Shown piece by piece: positions 23,883-32,387 of a stretch of 64,000 nt of DNA. The notes under the pieces were generated by a model, which was not told where the DNA came from, did no database searches, and saw only the letters and a list, made by a program, of their open reading frames with translations. A program made the translations under genes and the position numbers. Position 1 is the first letter of the stretch. Each line of letters opens with the position of its first letter. The DNA comes from Anaerolineales bacterium. GTDB taxonomy: Bacteria; Chloroflexota; Anaerolineae; Anaerolineales; UBA11579. The stretch covers positions 513,981-577,980 of the forward strand of contig JAHBVB010000002.1 of NCBI GenBank assembly GCA_019637805.1, given 5' to 3'.

Positions 23883-25964
23883 TTACATTATTTCTGACAC
23901 GGCTTCTCTGATAGCGGCTTTGAGGTCATACCTAGAGGGTAGCCCCTCAATCGCCTTGCGCATGCGTGCTACCTCCGCCGCTAGCTCTTTGTTCGACCGC
24001 TGCGTCTCTGCAACAAATGCTGCCGTCGCACGCTCGGCTTGCTGTTGGCCCTGCAATGCTACTGCTCTGGCGGCGCCTACCGCCGCGGCACTGCTCGCCG
24101 CACCCGTCGCCGCCAAAGCCGCCACCGCCGCCGCATCTGCCGCCTGCTGCACCTGCACTTGATTGTTCTGTCCACCGCCCCCCGCCCGGCCCGGGCGCGT
24201 CACCGCGCTGGGCGCAATGTTGCCCACCGTCCCATACGCGCTGCTGTTGCCAGGCTTGGTCACGTACTGGTTGCCGTCCAGCAAGTACCCGCCGCCGGCC
24301 ATGCCAAGCGCACGGTCGCGCTCCATCTGCACAGATTTGTTGTGGGGGATGATTTCCCACGCACCGGTGGAGGGGTCGTATTGGGCATACTCCCAGCCCT
24401 GCTCACCGACTTTCACCAGTGGGCCTTTGCTGCCCAAGTAGCCGCCGTCTGCGTGGCCGAAAATGCCGCCATACCGCAAGAAACCGCCATAAGCTCCGCC
24501 AGGACCAGGACCATCATAAGACCGACCGACAGACTTGGCCACATTCTGCGCGTTCGCCTGACCCGCCCACCCATTGGCTTTATCTTCAGCAATGGCTATC
24601 GCTGCATCCAGGCCAAAGCCCCGGCCAGGCCCGATCAAATCAATGATGAGTTCTGCGCTGTATTTGCCAGACGAAATGCCTTCCAGCAGAGACTTGATTT
24701 GCCCCAGTTGCAACCCGTAAGCTTCCAGTTGCTTCTGCGCTTCATCATCGCCGATGGTCTTGGCCGCCAGCGCGGTCAAGGTGGCGGCCACCTGAGCACC
24801 GTGCGCCCGTTGCTCAAACTGAAACAGCGAAATATCGCCGTTCATCAGCTGGGCCACGAGACCGGTCATGGCGTCTTCAAGGCTGTCAATGCCGGCCGCC
24901 CACAAGCGCGCTTTCTCCAGTTGCGACTCGATCGCGCCAGACAGGTTGGTGTTGACGCTTTTCAAACGATCCATCGCATCAGCAGCCGAAAGCGCCGCCC
25001 TAGACGTGCTCTCAATCTCTGGCCACAGCATCCCGTGCAGCCTGGCGGCGCGCTCAAGTTCAAAATTAGCGCCTCGTTGCGCCTGCTCATACAGGCGCAA
25101 CAGTTGCTCGGCAGTCACCAGCTCGCCATTCGTCAGCCGAAATATCTGTGCAGCGCCTTGGGATTGTTGATACACCTGGGACATGCTCGCCCCCAAAAAG
25201 CCCTGGGCCTCAGCCAGTCGATTGGTTCTTTCCATGCCATCAGTCAGGTAATCCAAAAACGGCTCAAAGAATTCGCCCGCCTTGGTCTTGAGCCTGTCCC
25301 AGGTATTGGCACTTTGCGCTTCAAAGCGCATGAACGCTCCCAGCGTGGTGTCAGCCGCATGACCTACTTTGAGGATCTGCTCCTCGGCCTGCTGCAAAAA
25401 GGCTTCGTTGAATGCATCATTGGCGCTCATCCCTGCAGCTTCCAGGGCGGCAACTTTTTCCTTGAAGCCATCCACCGTCACGCCCAGCGTGTCAAAGCGC
25501 ATCGTGGTCTGGTTGGTCAAGGTCAAGACCAGCTGGTTCATGTTCATATTCAACGCGCCGGCCACGGTCGCCAAACGCACCGCTTCATCGTGCGTTTTGG
25601 CCAGGCCCAGCGCCATGAAGTCGCCAGCCCGGGCCATCAACTCTGCATCCGAGTACAGGCCACGCGTGGCCTCACGCAGGTCGCCGAGCATTACGTTGCT
25701 CAAACTGCCCACGCTCCCCGCCATGCGCTCAAATTTCACGCTGGCGTAATCCAACTCGGCGCCTTCGCGCGCAAAGTCAAAGCCCTTTTTCAAGGTGTAG
25801 AGAGCAGCGGTAATCTTGGCTACGTTGAGCAAGCTGTTCGTGCTGAACTGCTCAAACTGCTTGCCTCCCTGCTGCAAGCCAGACTTGACATCACCCATGC
25901 CCTGTTTGAAGCCCGCTGTTTGCGCCCCAATGGACACAAACAAACTAGCGATTTGAGTCGACAT
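23883..25964 (-). CDS. Phage tail tape-measure protein
   Basis: 693 aa with AAGGACGGTG upstream of ATG 25964. The N terminus (SLFVSIGAQTAGFKQGMGDV), the following helical MAGSVGSLSNVMLGDLREATRG region and LTNQTTMRFDTLGVTVDGFK are typical of TMP cores; the Gly-rich stretch near 490-530 with GGYLGSKGPLVKVGEQG is the usual TMP C-terminal signature. The end is an Ala/Gln-rich coiled coil. Tape-measure proteins set tail length and help DNA entry. At 693 aa it would imply a fairly short siphovirus-type tail. No tail-tube or chaperone genes are recognisable nearby. Confidence 0.88.
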   Translation of the reverse strand: MSTQIASLFVSIGAQTAGFKQGMGDVKSGLQQGGKQFEQFSTNSLLNVAKITAALYTLKKGFDFAREGAELDYASVKFERMAGSVGSLSNVMLGDLREATRGLYSDAELMARAGDFMALGLAKTHDEAVRLATVAGALNMNMNQLVLTLTNQTTMRFDTLGVTVDGFKEKVAALEAAGMSANDAFNEAFLQQAEEQILKVGHAADTTLGAFMRFEAQSANTWDRLKTKAGEFFEPFLDYLTDGMERTNRLAEAQGFLGASMSQVYQQSQGAAQIFRLTNGELVTAEQLLRLYEQAQRGANFELERAARLHGMLWPEIESTSRAALSAADAMDRLKSVNTNLSGAIESQLEKARLWAAGIDSLEDAMTGLVAQLMNGDISLFQFEQRAHGAQVAATLTALAAKTIGDDEAQKQLEAYGLQLGQIKSLLEGISSGKYSAELIIDLIGPGRGFGLDAAIAIAEDKANGWAGQANAQNVAKSVGRSYDGPGPGGAYGGFLRYGGIFGHADGGYLGSKGPLVKVGEQGWEYAQYDPSTGAWEIIPHNKSVQMERDRALGMAGGGYLLDGNQYVTKPGNSSAYGTVGNIAPSAVTRPGRAGGGGQNNQVQVQQAADAAAVAALAATGAASSAAAVGAARAVALQGQQQAERATAAFVAETQRSNKELAAEVARMRKAIEGLPSRYDLKAAIREAVSEIM

Positions 25965-25988
25965 TATTCACCGTCCTTTGCATGTTCA

Positions 25989-26768
25989 TCACCTAAACTG
26001 CGGGATCCTGTCTGGCTGCGGCTCGTCGCTCACATCCACCTGGTAACCCTCGGAGGCATCCCAACTGATGCTTATTTTGCTCAGCTCGTTCTCCGTCTGC
26101 TTCATGTTGTACTTGTACTTGCTTGCCAAGCTATCGCAGCGCGCGTAGGCCTTCCGAAGGTCTTCTGCTCCGGATTGCACCTTAGCCTCGGCTTGGCGTG
26201 TGCTTTCGGTGTAGACGATGTTGTCAATGTCCTTGGCCGCCTGCCGAGAGATGCGGTTCATTTCCATCACTTCCTCATGAGGCCACCCGCTGGGCACCAT
26301 GTTAGCCAGTACCTCCGCAGCAGCCCGCTTCTGAAGATCGCTGCCCTCCAGGAGGGTGCGGGTGTATTCTTTTTGGATTTCTTTGGTCGTGGCAGAAGTG
26401 CCAGTCCTCTTGCCATCGCGCTTGACCAGGCGATTGATGCGCCCTTCAAAGATTGACATTTCAGCGGCCAGGGCCTGAGCGTCAAAACGCTGGTTATCCT
26501 TTGCACGCCGGGCTGCTGCGGTTTCTTTTGCCGACTTGAACTCTCTGATAAAGTAGTTCAAGTCGGAGGCAACCCCTGCGTCAATTTGGGGGATGATGCG
26601 ATTTTTCTCATCTTTAAAAAGTGTAGAAAAATTATCAAGCTCCCAGGGAGTAAAGCGAGCAGTGTTCTCTCGATATTCGTTGAACAGGTCCGTCAAGTAC
26701 TTATCAGCCGAAGCCCAATCTTTCGGGCTTTGACTGCGACCAGCGACTAAATTCATTAGCAAAGACAT
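25989..26768 (-). CDS. Element protein with coiled-coil character, unknown function
   Basis: 259 aa from ATG 26768, chosen because AGGAG lies 8 bases upstream; a longer TTG start at 26789 overlaps the terminase stop. The sequence is highly charged and helical throughout (for example AAARRAKDNQRFDAQALAAE and KQTENELSKI) with no membrane segment. In a phage this slot would hold portal or head genes, but it shows no portal, protease or capsid features that I can see. Confidence 0.75.
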   Translation of the reverse strand: MSLLMNLVAGRSQSPKDWASADKYLTDLFNEYRENTARFTPWELDNFSTLFKDEKNRIIPQIDAGVASDLNYFIREFKSAKETAAARRAKDNQRFDAQALAAEMSIFEGRINRLVKRDGKRTGTSATTKEIQKEYTRTLLEGSDLQKRAAAEVLANMVPSGWPHEEVMEMNRISRQAAKDIDNIVYTESTRQAEAKVQSGAEDLRKAYARCDSLASKYKYNMKQTENELSKISISWDASEGYQVDVSDEPQPDRIPQFR

Positions 26769-26778
26769 TTTATTGCTC

Positions 26779-28374
26779 CTATATTTCAAAGTGTTGTTCG
26801 TAGTAACCTTCTGCTTCTAGTTCGCGTACACAGGCTTCACAGCCTAAACCTTCTTCATTTCCATTTCTCCTTCGACACGTTTTCCAGGTAACTCCCGGTT
26901 TGTGCCTTTCCGTGCCATAAGCCACTCGCGCTCCGCAGATGATTTTGAAAGGCTCGCCATCGTAGTAGAACGGGTTGGAGATGAATTCTCCAGGTGAGCC
27001 TACGTTGCGGATGTATTCTTCAGCGGCTCCGTAGTGAGCCATCGACAAAGCCACAGCCGCGTCAATCTTCAAACTGGTCTTCTCTTTGGCAATTCGGAAG
27101 CCGCGCGGCGTTTCCACTGCTATTGCGTTGCGAATATGCTCATTCAAGACAGGGTCGTTGTAGTGTTTGATAGAGCGGTTCACAACTGCGTCATAGAGCG
27201 CCTGGTCTGCCTCTACACGCTTCCCGGTTTGAGGTAGCTCCACCATTGGTACGCCAGCTTGTTCGAGCTCAACGGCGATGCTGTGCATTTGCATCGGGTC
27301 GTAGTAAACAGCGTCAACGACTTTGACCCCGTACAGCTTTAGGATTTCCTCTTTCACCAGACCCAGGTCCACAGTTGGTTTGCCACCTCTCAGAAGCCCC
27401 TTGCGCGGCTTCCAGGTGCGAACATGCACAACCTCCATGTGCTCCGATACACCTACTAGGGCGGTCAGATCGCGCGTGGTGGAAGCATCGACGCCCAACA
27501 CCATGCGCCGCTTGTCGGCTTCCGAGTAGGGCTTCACATCCGGCGAATAGCAAGCATCCCAGGACTCCTGATCGACAAAGCGCGCCTCATTGGCCACCCA
27601 TTCGTTCAGCCACAAACGCCGGAAGGTGTTGGGGCGCGTCTTCTCGCGCTCCTCGGCCATGTATTGCGCCGTCATCCAGGGCATGCGCCAGCTTGCCTCA
27701 CCCGTGTCAATCAGAGCCAACAGGCCGGCAGCCTTGTTGTGGTGAATGGGCAAGTCAAACTCATTAGCCAGTTTCTCGCCAGCTAGGGCTTTGTTCCACA
27801 GCTCAAAGAGCAGCTCGCTCTCGCCCAGCCAGCCTGCATAGCTGGCCACCCAGCGGACACCGTCGGATACTACAGGCGAGACAACCATCTCGTCCCAAAG
27901 GCGACGCTGTCCTTCGTGCACAAAGCTATGCAGCTCATCAACCAGAACGCAACTGTAGTTACCACCAGCGGCACCTTTCCAGTCGGCGGCAAAGGCTTTG
28001 ATTGTTGCGCCGTTCTCGAACTCGATGACGTCGCGGTAGACCTTGGCGTACTCTGCCAGCGGGCCGTTCTGCACTGCGAACTTGGCCGAGCGAAAGATGC
28101 GATCGCGTGACTGATCTTGGTCGTTGCTGACAATGGCGCATTCGGCGCCAGGCGTACGAACTGCCATGAACAACCCCACGGCTGCGGCCAGGGTGGATTT
28201 GCCCTGCTTTTTGGTGCGGCCATCCAGGATGGTGCGAGCAGCAGGGACACCGCCGGCAAAGGCTGTGCCCAACCAGTGTTTTAGGAACGGGGGCAGCACT
28301 GGTTTGGGGCCATAACCGCCCTCAACGGGCAGAAAGTCCTGATAGAAAGCGGCGAAGTCGTTGTATTTAGCCAT
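26779..28374 (-). CDS. Phage terminase large subunit
   Basis: 531 aa, close to family length. ATPase: Walker A RTKKQGKST (53-61) and Walker B VLVDEL with catalytic Asp146-Glu147; a coupling region WVASYAG follows. Nuclease: VLGVDASTTRDLTALVGV carries the first catalytic Asp. The C-terminal 50 residues contain Cys pairs (IICGARV, KTCRRR, GCEACVREL) that could bind zinc, an unusual tail. It packages DNA into proheads; no prohead gene is recognised here, so heads would have to come from another phage. Overlaps the putative small subunit by 8 bp. Confidence 0.92.
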   Translation of the reverse strand: MAKYNDFAAFYQDFLPVEGGYGPKPVLPPFLKHWLGTAFAGGVPAARTILDGRTKKQGKSTLAAAVGLFMAVRTPGAECAIVSNDQDQSRDRIFRSAKFAVQNGPLAEYAKVYRDVIEFENGATIKAFAADWKGAAGGNYSCVLVDELHSFVHEGQRRLWDEMVVSPVVSDGVRWVASYAGWLGESELLFELWNKALAGEKLANEFDLPIHHNKAAGLLALIDTGEASWRMPWMTAQYMAEEREKTRPNTFRRLWLNEWVANEARFVDQESWDACYSPDVKPYSEADKRRMVLGVDASTTRDLTALVGVSEHMEVVHVRTWKPRKGLLRGGKPTVDLGLVKEEILKLYGVKVVDAVYYDPMQMHSIAVELEQAGVPMVELPQTGKRVEADQALYDAVVNRSIKHYNDPVLNEHIRNAIAVETPRGFRIAKEKTSLKIDAAVALSMAHYGAAEEYIRNVGSPGEFISNPFYYDGEPFKIICGARVAYGTERHKPGVTWKTCRRRNGNEEGLGCEACVRELEAEGYYEQHFEI

Positions 28375-28750
28375 TCATTACCTCATTTAGTGTTTTCCGG
28401 CCCTTATCTGTGGGCAAAGTTTCCAGCTGACGCCGTGCCTCGGCAATAAACGTACCCAGCCGGGCAAGAATAGGGTCACTCCACAGCTTGAAGCGTTCAT
28501 CACCTTCTGCCTGCCCGTAGCGCTCCTCTAGATGCGCCAGGCCAAGCTCTGCCAGCATCACCGTACGGGCCGCCAATTCCTGCCTCAGTTGCAGGTTGCC
28601 GGGCTGTGTACGCACCAGCTCGCGGATCTCCGCCAGCCTGGACCTTCCCTCGGGGGCAAGCGAGGCCTCTCCGCCAACCTGGAAGGCATAGGCGCCATGT
28701 TTACGCGGCGCCTGCCGGTTGCGGGCCAGTTGCTTCTCGGTCATTGACAA
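28367..28750 (-). CDS. Putative terminase small subunit
   Basis: 127 aa from TTG 28750 with GGGAGG 8-9 bases upstream; ATG 28744 is the alternative. Basic N terminus (KQLARNRQAPRKHGAY) followed by two or three helices. Position directly before the large subunit is the main argument; the sequence itself is not a clear TerS match. Confidence 0.6.
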   Translation of the reverse strand: MSMTEKQLARNRQAPRKHGAYAFQVGGEASLAPEGRSRLAEIRELVRTQPGNLQLRQELAARTVMLAELGLAHLEERYGQAEGDERFKLWSDPILARLGTFIAEARRQLETLPTDKGRKTLNEVMNG

Positions 28751-28958
28751 GTGTTCTTACCTCCCATGTAAGTAGTTGTTTTATGGGCAGGGGCTAGGCT
28801 TCGCGAGCATTCGGAGGCCTCATCCGGGCGGGGCGGCATTCTCTCTTTTGCCCGCCAGATAGTTATGCTTACACCCTTTAAGGGTGGTGTAAGCAATAAA
28901 TAACTCTCTGGATGTTTATTCTGTAAGTATTCATAAGTATTCATAAGCAATAACCTTT
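28751..28958. promoter_or_regulatory. Intergenic control region of the packaging genes
   Basis: 208 bp between the helicase stop and the terminase genes. It has a 9-bp-arm inverted repeat GCTTACACC...GGTGTAAGC (28867-28894) and 10-bp direct repeats TAAGTATTCA (28924-28943, with a further TAAG). These could be operators or iterons. A short frame across it is not supported. Confidence 0.5.
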
Positions 28959-30320
28959 TTACGGCAGGCCATATATCTTTTGCCGCGCATCGGAGGCAGG
29001 CCTGCGCTGTATGGCTCCGGCTGCCTCCAAAGCATCGATGGCTTGTGAGATTTGCACAATCCCCAGTCCAGTTGCCTCCTTTACCCTTTGGCCGAGCACC
29101 GTCTTCGTCATCTCCCCCGATTCCAAGGATCTCAAGGCTGCCGCTCTTGCCTGCGCGGCTACCTGCTTTGCGGAGGCCCCGATGGGCATTCCATACATGG
29201 CGGCCGTTTCAAGCTCGTAAGTCCCGGGGCGATGCTCGAATGTAAACACCCCGCCAAACTTCTGAACCGGCGCAGAGCGCACCTTGGTAGGCACAATTGT
29301 GAAGCTGTCTTCGTCGCGTTCCATTCGCAGAGCGAGATCAAGAGAGGCCTCGATGGCGGAGTGGCCGCGCAGGCTATCTCCCTTGCGGCCCTCACTTCCG
29401 TTTGCCTTGCGTGCGTGGTGAATCAGGAGCACTGCTGCGCCACTGATTTCGGCCATGCGGCGAAGGTTCAGCATTGCGATTGAAACAATGCCACTATTTT
29501 CATCCAGCCCGCCCAGCGCCATTTTTAGACAATCAATAACTATGAGCTTGGATTGCATTTCTAAGGCATAATCAGCTACTCCAAAAACAACGTCCTCGTT
29601 TTCGGCGAGAAAGGCTGGGGAGGGAAACGAAATATGCCGGATGTTGCCGCTCTCGGTGTTATTCCCGTAATGATTGAAGAACGCGGCCAGACGGTCTTTA
29701 AGCTCATCATAGGGCTGATCGATGTTTATCCATAAGGGAGTTGTTTTGTGTGTTTTGAATGGCTCTACTGCTCCGTCAGAGAGTGCCGGCAACCAAGGCC
29801 GTCCCAGCGCCAGGCAAGAGCATAAGTCCATAAGTAGCATAGATTTGAAGTCCCCGCTGGGGCCATAAAGTGCGTTCAAGGATTTTGGCCGCAGCAGGTT
29901 CTCAACCACCCAGCCCCTGGGCTGGCGCGGCGCGAGAATGTCTACGGCATCTAGCCACTTCCAGCTTCCTGCGGGCGGCATTTCAGTTGGTGGAGCAATA
30001 TGCCCGTTGGTTGTCCCGCTGCGTGGCTGGAGCTTACCTTTATCCATTCCAGACTTCACCGTGGAACGAGCCTCGGCCTCAGGCAAGCCAGCTTTTAAGG
30101 CAGCCTGCAGCAGGCGATCTTCTGAGCTTGTCTGTTCGAGCTCTCGCCCCGCAACCAGCTGGCCGGCGGCGAAGGCAGCACGATTTAAAGTGTCGTTGCG
30201 CGTTCCCTCTGGAGCAGCTTCAACCTCGCTCGCTTCTTGTTCCAAGGCCCGGAGGCCGTAGAGCGTAGAGCCAGCGTTTAAGCCCATTAACAAAGATGGA
30301 GTTGAGGCGAGTGTTGTCAT
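28959..30320 (-). CDS. RepA/DnaB-like hexameric helicase-ATPase
   Basis: 453 aa from ATG 30320, which overlaps the PrimPol stop as ATGA. The N-terminal ~100 residues include EGTRNDTLNRAAFAAGQLV, the linker seen in primase-helicase fusions. The RecA-like core has Walker A GPSGDFKS, Walker B LIVIDCL and the sensor LLIHHARK. The C-terminal ~70 residues look like a winged helix. Likely unwinds the element origin together with the PrimPol protein for autonomous replication. Confidence 0.88.
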   Translation of the reverse strand: MTTLASTPSLLMGLNAGSTLYGLRALEQEASEVEAAPEGTRNDTLNRAAFAAGQLVAGRELEQTSSEDRLLQAALKAGLPEAEARSTVKSGMDKGKLQPRSGTTNGHIAPPTEMPPAGSWKWLDAVDILAPRQPRGWVVENLLRPKSLNALYGPSGDFKSMLLMDLCSCLALGRPWLPALSDGAVEPFKTHKTTPLWINIDQPYDELKDRLAAFFNHYGNNTESGNIRHISFPSPAFLAENEDVVFGVADYALEMQSKLIVIDCLKMALGGLDENSGIVSIAMLNLRRMAEISGAAVLLIHHARKANGSEGRKGDSLRGHSAIEASLDLALRMERDEDSFTIVPTKVRSAPVQKFGGVFTFEHRPGTYELETAAMYGMPIGASAKQVAAQARAAALRSLESGEMTKTVLGQRVKEATGLGIVQISQAIDALEAAGAIQRRPASDARQKIYGLP

Positions 30321-30775
30321 GGAGCGACTCCCCAAGAGTAAGCCAGCCCTGAGGGATGAATGCTTGGCGGTGCGATGACAAAGCCGCCATCGCCTCGAAG
30401 GTCCAGGCCCGGGAGTAGGCCTGCCCGATTGCGGAGCCCCATTTCGTTTGAGAAATAAAAATGGCAGCCACGAGCTGTGTCAGCTATTGGTGCTTTTGGC
30501 AACGGGGCAATTTCGCGTAGTTGTCGTAGAGAAAGAGCCCCGCCTGAGTCATAGTCACAATCCAGTACCAGCAAACCGTTGCCCGTAGCGATCGCAATGT
30601 TCGCATTTGGCCAGCGATGCCACCAGGACATGATTTTCGCTGGATCGGTACTGGCTTCATGCTGCCAGCGCTTAATCAGGGGGCGCTTGCCCTTGGGAAT
30701 GGCCGGAAAGACGCGCCAGCCGCGAGCAGCGTAAGACAGAGCATGGGAGAGCAAGGGGTTAGGAGGGATACTCAT
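30317..30775 (-). CDS. PrimPol (archaeo-eukaryotic-type) DNA primase/polymerase
   Basis: 152 aa from ATG 30775 (AGGAGGG upstream in the minus reading). Catalytic acidic pair Asp72/Asp74 in VLDCDYDSGG, His105 in GCHFYF, Asp125 in GLDLRGDGGFVIAPPS and the end motif HPSGLAYSW are those of the Prim-Pol domain. In many phages and plasmids this domain is fused to a helicase; here the two are separate, overlapping genes. Makes primers for element replication. Confidence 0.9.
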   Translation of the reverse strand: MSIPPNPLLSHALSYAARGWRVFPAIPKGKRPLIKRWQHEASTDPAKIMSWWHRWPNANIAIATGNGLLVLDCDYDSGGALSLRQLREIAPLPKAPIADTARGCHFYFSNEMGLRNRAGLLPGLDLRGDGGFVIAPPSIHPSGLAYSWGVAP

Positions 30776-30950
30776 ATCTCTCCGCAGCGAGCTGGTGCCC
30801 ACTGCCAGCCTCGGTTTCTTGTGTCAGCCAAGTCAGGCAATATCGGATTAACTGCGAGCGATTCATCCCCCATTTTTTGGCGAGCGAATCCAAGAGCGTC
30901 AGCTCAAAACCGGAAAGCCATACCTGAAGAAGTTTCTTTTCTTTTGCCAT
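30759..30950 (-). CDS. Small RHH-like DNA-binding protein
   Basis: 63 aa from ATG 30950 with GGTGGAGGC upstream. The sequence LLQVWLSGFELTLLDSLAKK followed by WGMNRSQLIRYCLTWL has the strand-helix-helix pattern of CopG/ribbon-helix-helix proteins. It overlaps the PrimPol start and is the first gene after a spacer with a symmetrical operator-like site (31141-31156), so it is a candidate copy-control or lysogeny regulator. Confidence 0.72.
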   Translation of the reverse strand: MAKEKKLLQVWLSGFELTLLDSLAKKWGMNRSQLIRYCLTWLTQETEAGSGHQLAAERYEYPS

Positions 30951-31253
30951 GCCTCCACCTTGGGTTAAGAACAAAAAAGCCGCTCACTCAAAGCAGCGTG
31001 CCGCAAAAAGCGGGAGGCTGTAAGAGGAAGCGGCTCTCCATACGGACTGCCACTACTCTACGGAAGTCATTTCCTGGCAAACCGGAAATTATTCCGCGGG
31101 GTGCGCCAACAAAAGTTGGGGGACCACTTATTCGATTTTCTTACTACTGGTAGTAACAGTAGCACGTTTGCAACACTCTCGCTATGCCAAGCCAGCCGTA
31201 TATCCGCTCTATTAATCTTCGTCTAATTTTTGGGGAGGAAAACTGCAAACTTG
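30951..31253. promoter_or_regulatory. Control region upstream of the replication operon
   Basis: Operator-like inverted repeat TTACTAC-TG-GTAGTAA (31141-31156), and a small hairpin CCAAC-AAAA-GTTGG (31106-31119). No coding frame is supported. The replication operon promoter (minus strand) should lie here. Confidence 0.55.
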
Positions 31254-32174
31254 CTAAAAATTCGCCAATCTGTCAACTGGACTTGCTGCCGCGTGAGCAG
31301 TTGCCAGGTCTGCCTCAGCCAATGCGAGATAACGCTGGCTCATTTGCAAATCGCTGTGGCCTAGAAGCCGCTGTAAAGCGAAGACGTGCCCGCCATTGCG
31401 GAGGAAGGAAACCGCGAAGGAATGACGGGCGCGGTGCGGCCCGGCACCTGGCACGCCAGCTTTCTTGCCCAGGCGCACGAATAAGCCACGCAGCATGAGC
31501 CTGTTGTATGGCCGGCCGTCTTTGGTGGTGAATAAGTAGTCAGTGGGGGATGCCTCTTTGAGGCTCAGCCAGCGCCAGACAGCCTTGCGTGCCAGCTTGC
31601 CAATGTACACATCTCGGCCTTTGGTCTTTCTGCCGGAGCCGAATGGTTTTACCAGGATGTGACCATTCTCCAGGCTCACATCCTCAACCTTAATGCGACA
31701 CAGCTCCGAGGCCCGCACGCCAGTATCTAGCATGACTAACAGGATGGCAGTGTTGCGCGCAGCGTGGAATGACTTGCCAGCGGCTGCTTTAAGCAGAGCG
31801 TTGATCTGCTCGTTGCTGTAAGGCTGCACAACTGGCGGGGAGAACCTCGGCTTCTTGATGTTCTTGTCTGCCCGCTCGATATCGAAGTTCTCGCTGGCGA
31901 AGTTGTAGAAAGACTTGAGTGCCACCCAGACGTTCTGCCGACTGGCGGGCGAAAGGGGAGCCTGGTTGCCACCCGGCCGCTTTGGCTTGTATTCATCTTT
32001 TAGGTAAACCCAGAAGGCCCTAACGTCAGACTCGCCAACGCTGGCGAGTTCTTTGTCCCCCACGAAATTGATAAGCAGCTGCAGCGCCCAGGAGTAGACG
32101 TCTATCGTGTTCTGAGAGAAGTCGCTCGCACGCAGCTCTAGCAGGAATCCCTCGATTGCTTTCGAGAGCAACAT
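31254..32174 (-). CDS. int: Tyrosine-type site-specific integrase
   Basis: 306 aa. N-terminal SAM-like core-binding domain (1-105) and C-terminal catalytic domain with all key residues: Arg154 (TGVRASEL), His247 and Arg250 (PHRARHSF), His273 (LLGHSD) and Tyr282 (MSQRYLALAE). XerC/D-like length, without an obvious separate arm-binding domain. Transcribed away from the right att site. An 11-bp inverted repeat overlaps its start codon and 5' leader (32173-32231). Confidence 0.94.
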   Translation of the reverse strand: MLLSKAIEGFLLELRASDFSQNTIDVYSWALQLLINFVGDKELASVGESDVRAFWVYLKDEYKPKRPGGNQAPLSPASRQNVWVALKSFYNFASENFDIERADKNIKKPRFSPPVVQPYSNEQINALLKAAAGKSFHAARNTAILLVMLDTGVRASELCRIKVEDVSLENGHILVKPFGSGRKTKGRDVYIGKLARKAVWRWLSLKEASPTDYLFTTKDGRPYNRLMLRGLFVRLGKKAGVPGAGPHRARHSFAVSFLRNGGHVFALQRLLGHSDLQMSQRYLALAEADLATAHAAASPVDRLANF

Positions 32175-32231
32175 AAGCGCGCGTTTCCTTTCCGGCGACG
32201 AATCGCCTAAATGGGCAAAGCGCGCGCTTAT
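32171..32231. repeat. Inverted motif pair at the integrase start (right end)
   Basis: ATAAGCGCGCG (32173-32183) and its perfect inverse (32221-32231), enclosing a hairpin GGCGA-CGAA-TCGCC (32193-32206). The 13-bp version ACATAAGCGCGCG is shared with the left end. Could act as integrase arm sites and/or regulate int translation. Confidence 0.65.
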
Positions 32232-32291
32232 AACCTATAAGCCGGAATATAAGTCTACGAAAATGGGGAGGGTCAATCCCAAACTGAAGTC

Positions 32292-32338
32292 ATGCTTGCT
32301 TGGGAAGCAAGTGCCTTACCACTTGGCGACACCCGCGT
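32292..32338. repeat. Right attachment repeat (att)
   Basis: 47-bp perfect copy of 23065-23111. It carries only the 5' half of the tRNA-Gly gene; the bases before it do not continue the tRNA. Confidence 0.92.
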
Positions 32339-32387
32339 GCGCCGAAAATTATAACCAATTCTTGCCAAGTGCAGACGGCTGCCCGGG

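Larger units (their letters stand above)
23065..32338. mobile_element. Integrative phage-derived element (satellite-like) in tRNA-Gly
   Basis: Bounded by 47-bp perfect direct repeats (23065-23111, 32292-32338). All genes are on the minus strand in the order integrase, RHH-like protein, PrimPol, helicase, putative small terminase, large terminase, unknown, tape measure, two small unknowns. The left repeat is part of the intact tRNA-Gly; the right copy has only the 5' half. No portal, protease, capsid, tail-tube, lysis or excisionase gene is recognisable. Genes are closely spaced or overlapping with good ribosome sites and no broken frames, so this does not look like a decayed prophage. Confidence 0.88.

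Noticed and set aside
24039-26456. 805-codon open frame on the plus strand
   Set aside because: Antisense shadow of the tape-measure gene and its neighbour; Arg/Ala/His-rich composition and no domain. The minus-strand proteins have clear family features and ribosome sites.
28741-28950. 69-codon minus-strand frame between helicase and terminase genes
   Set aside because: It crosses the inverted and direct repeats of the control region, lacks a ribosome site at its start and overlaps the next gene's start; the spacer is better read as regulatory.
23065-32338. Complete functional prophage
   Set aside because: No portal, protease, capsid, tail tube, lysis or baseplate genes can be recognised, and about 9.2 kb is too short.
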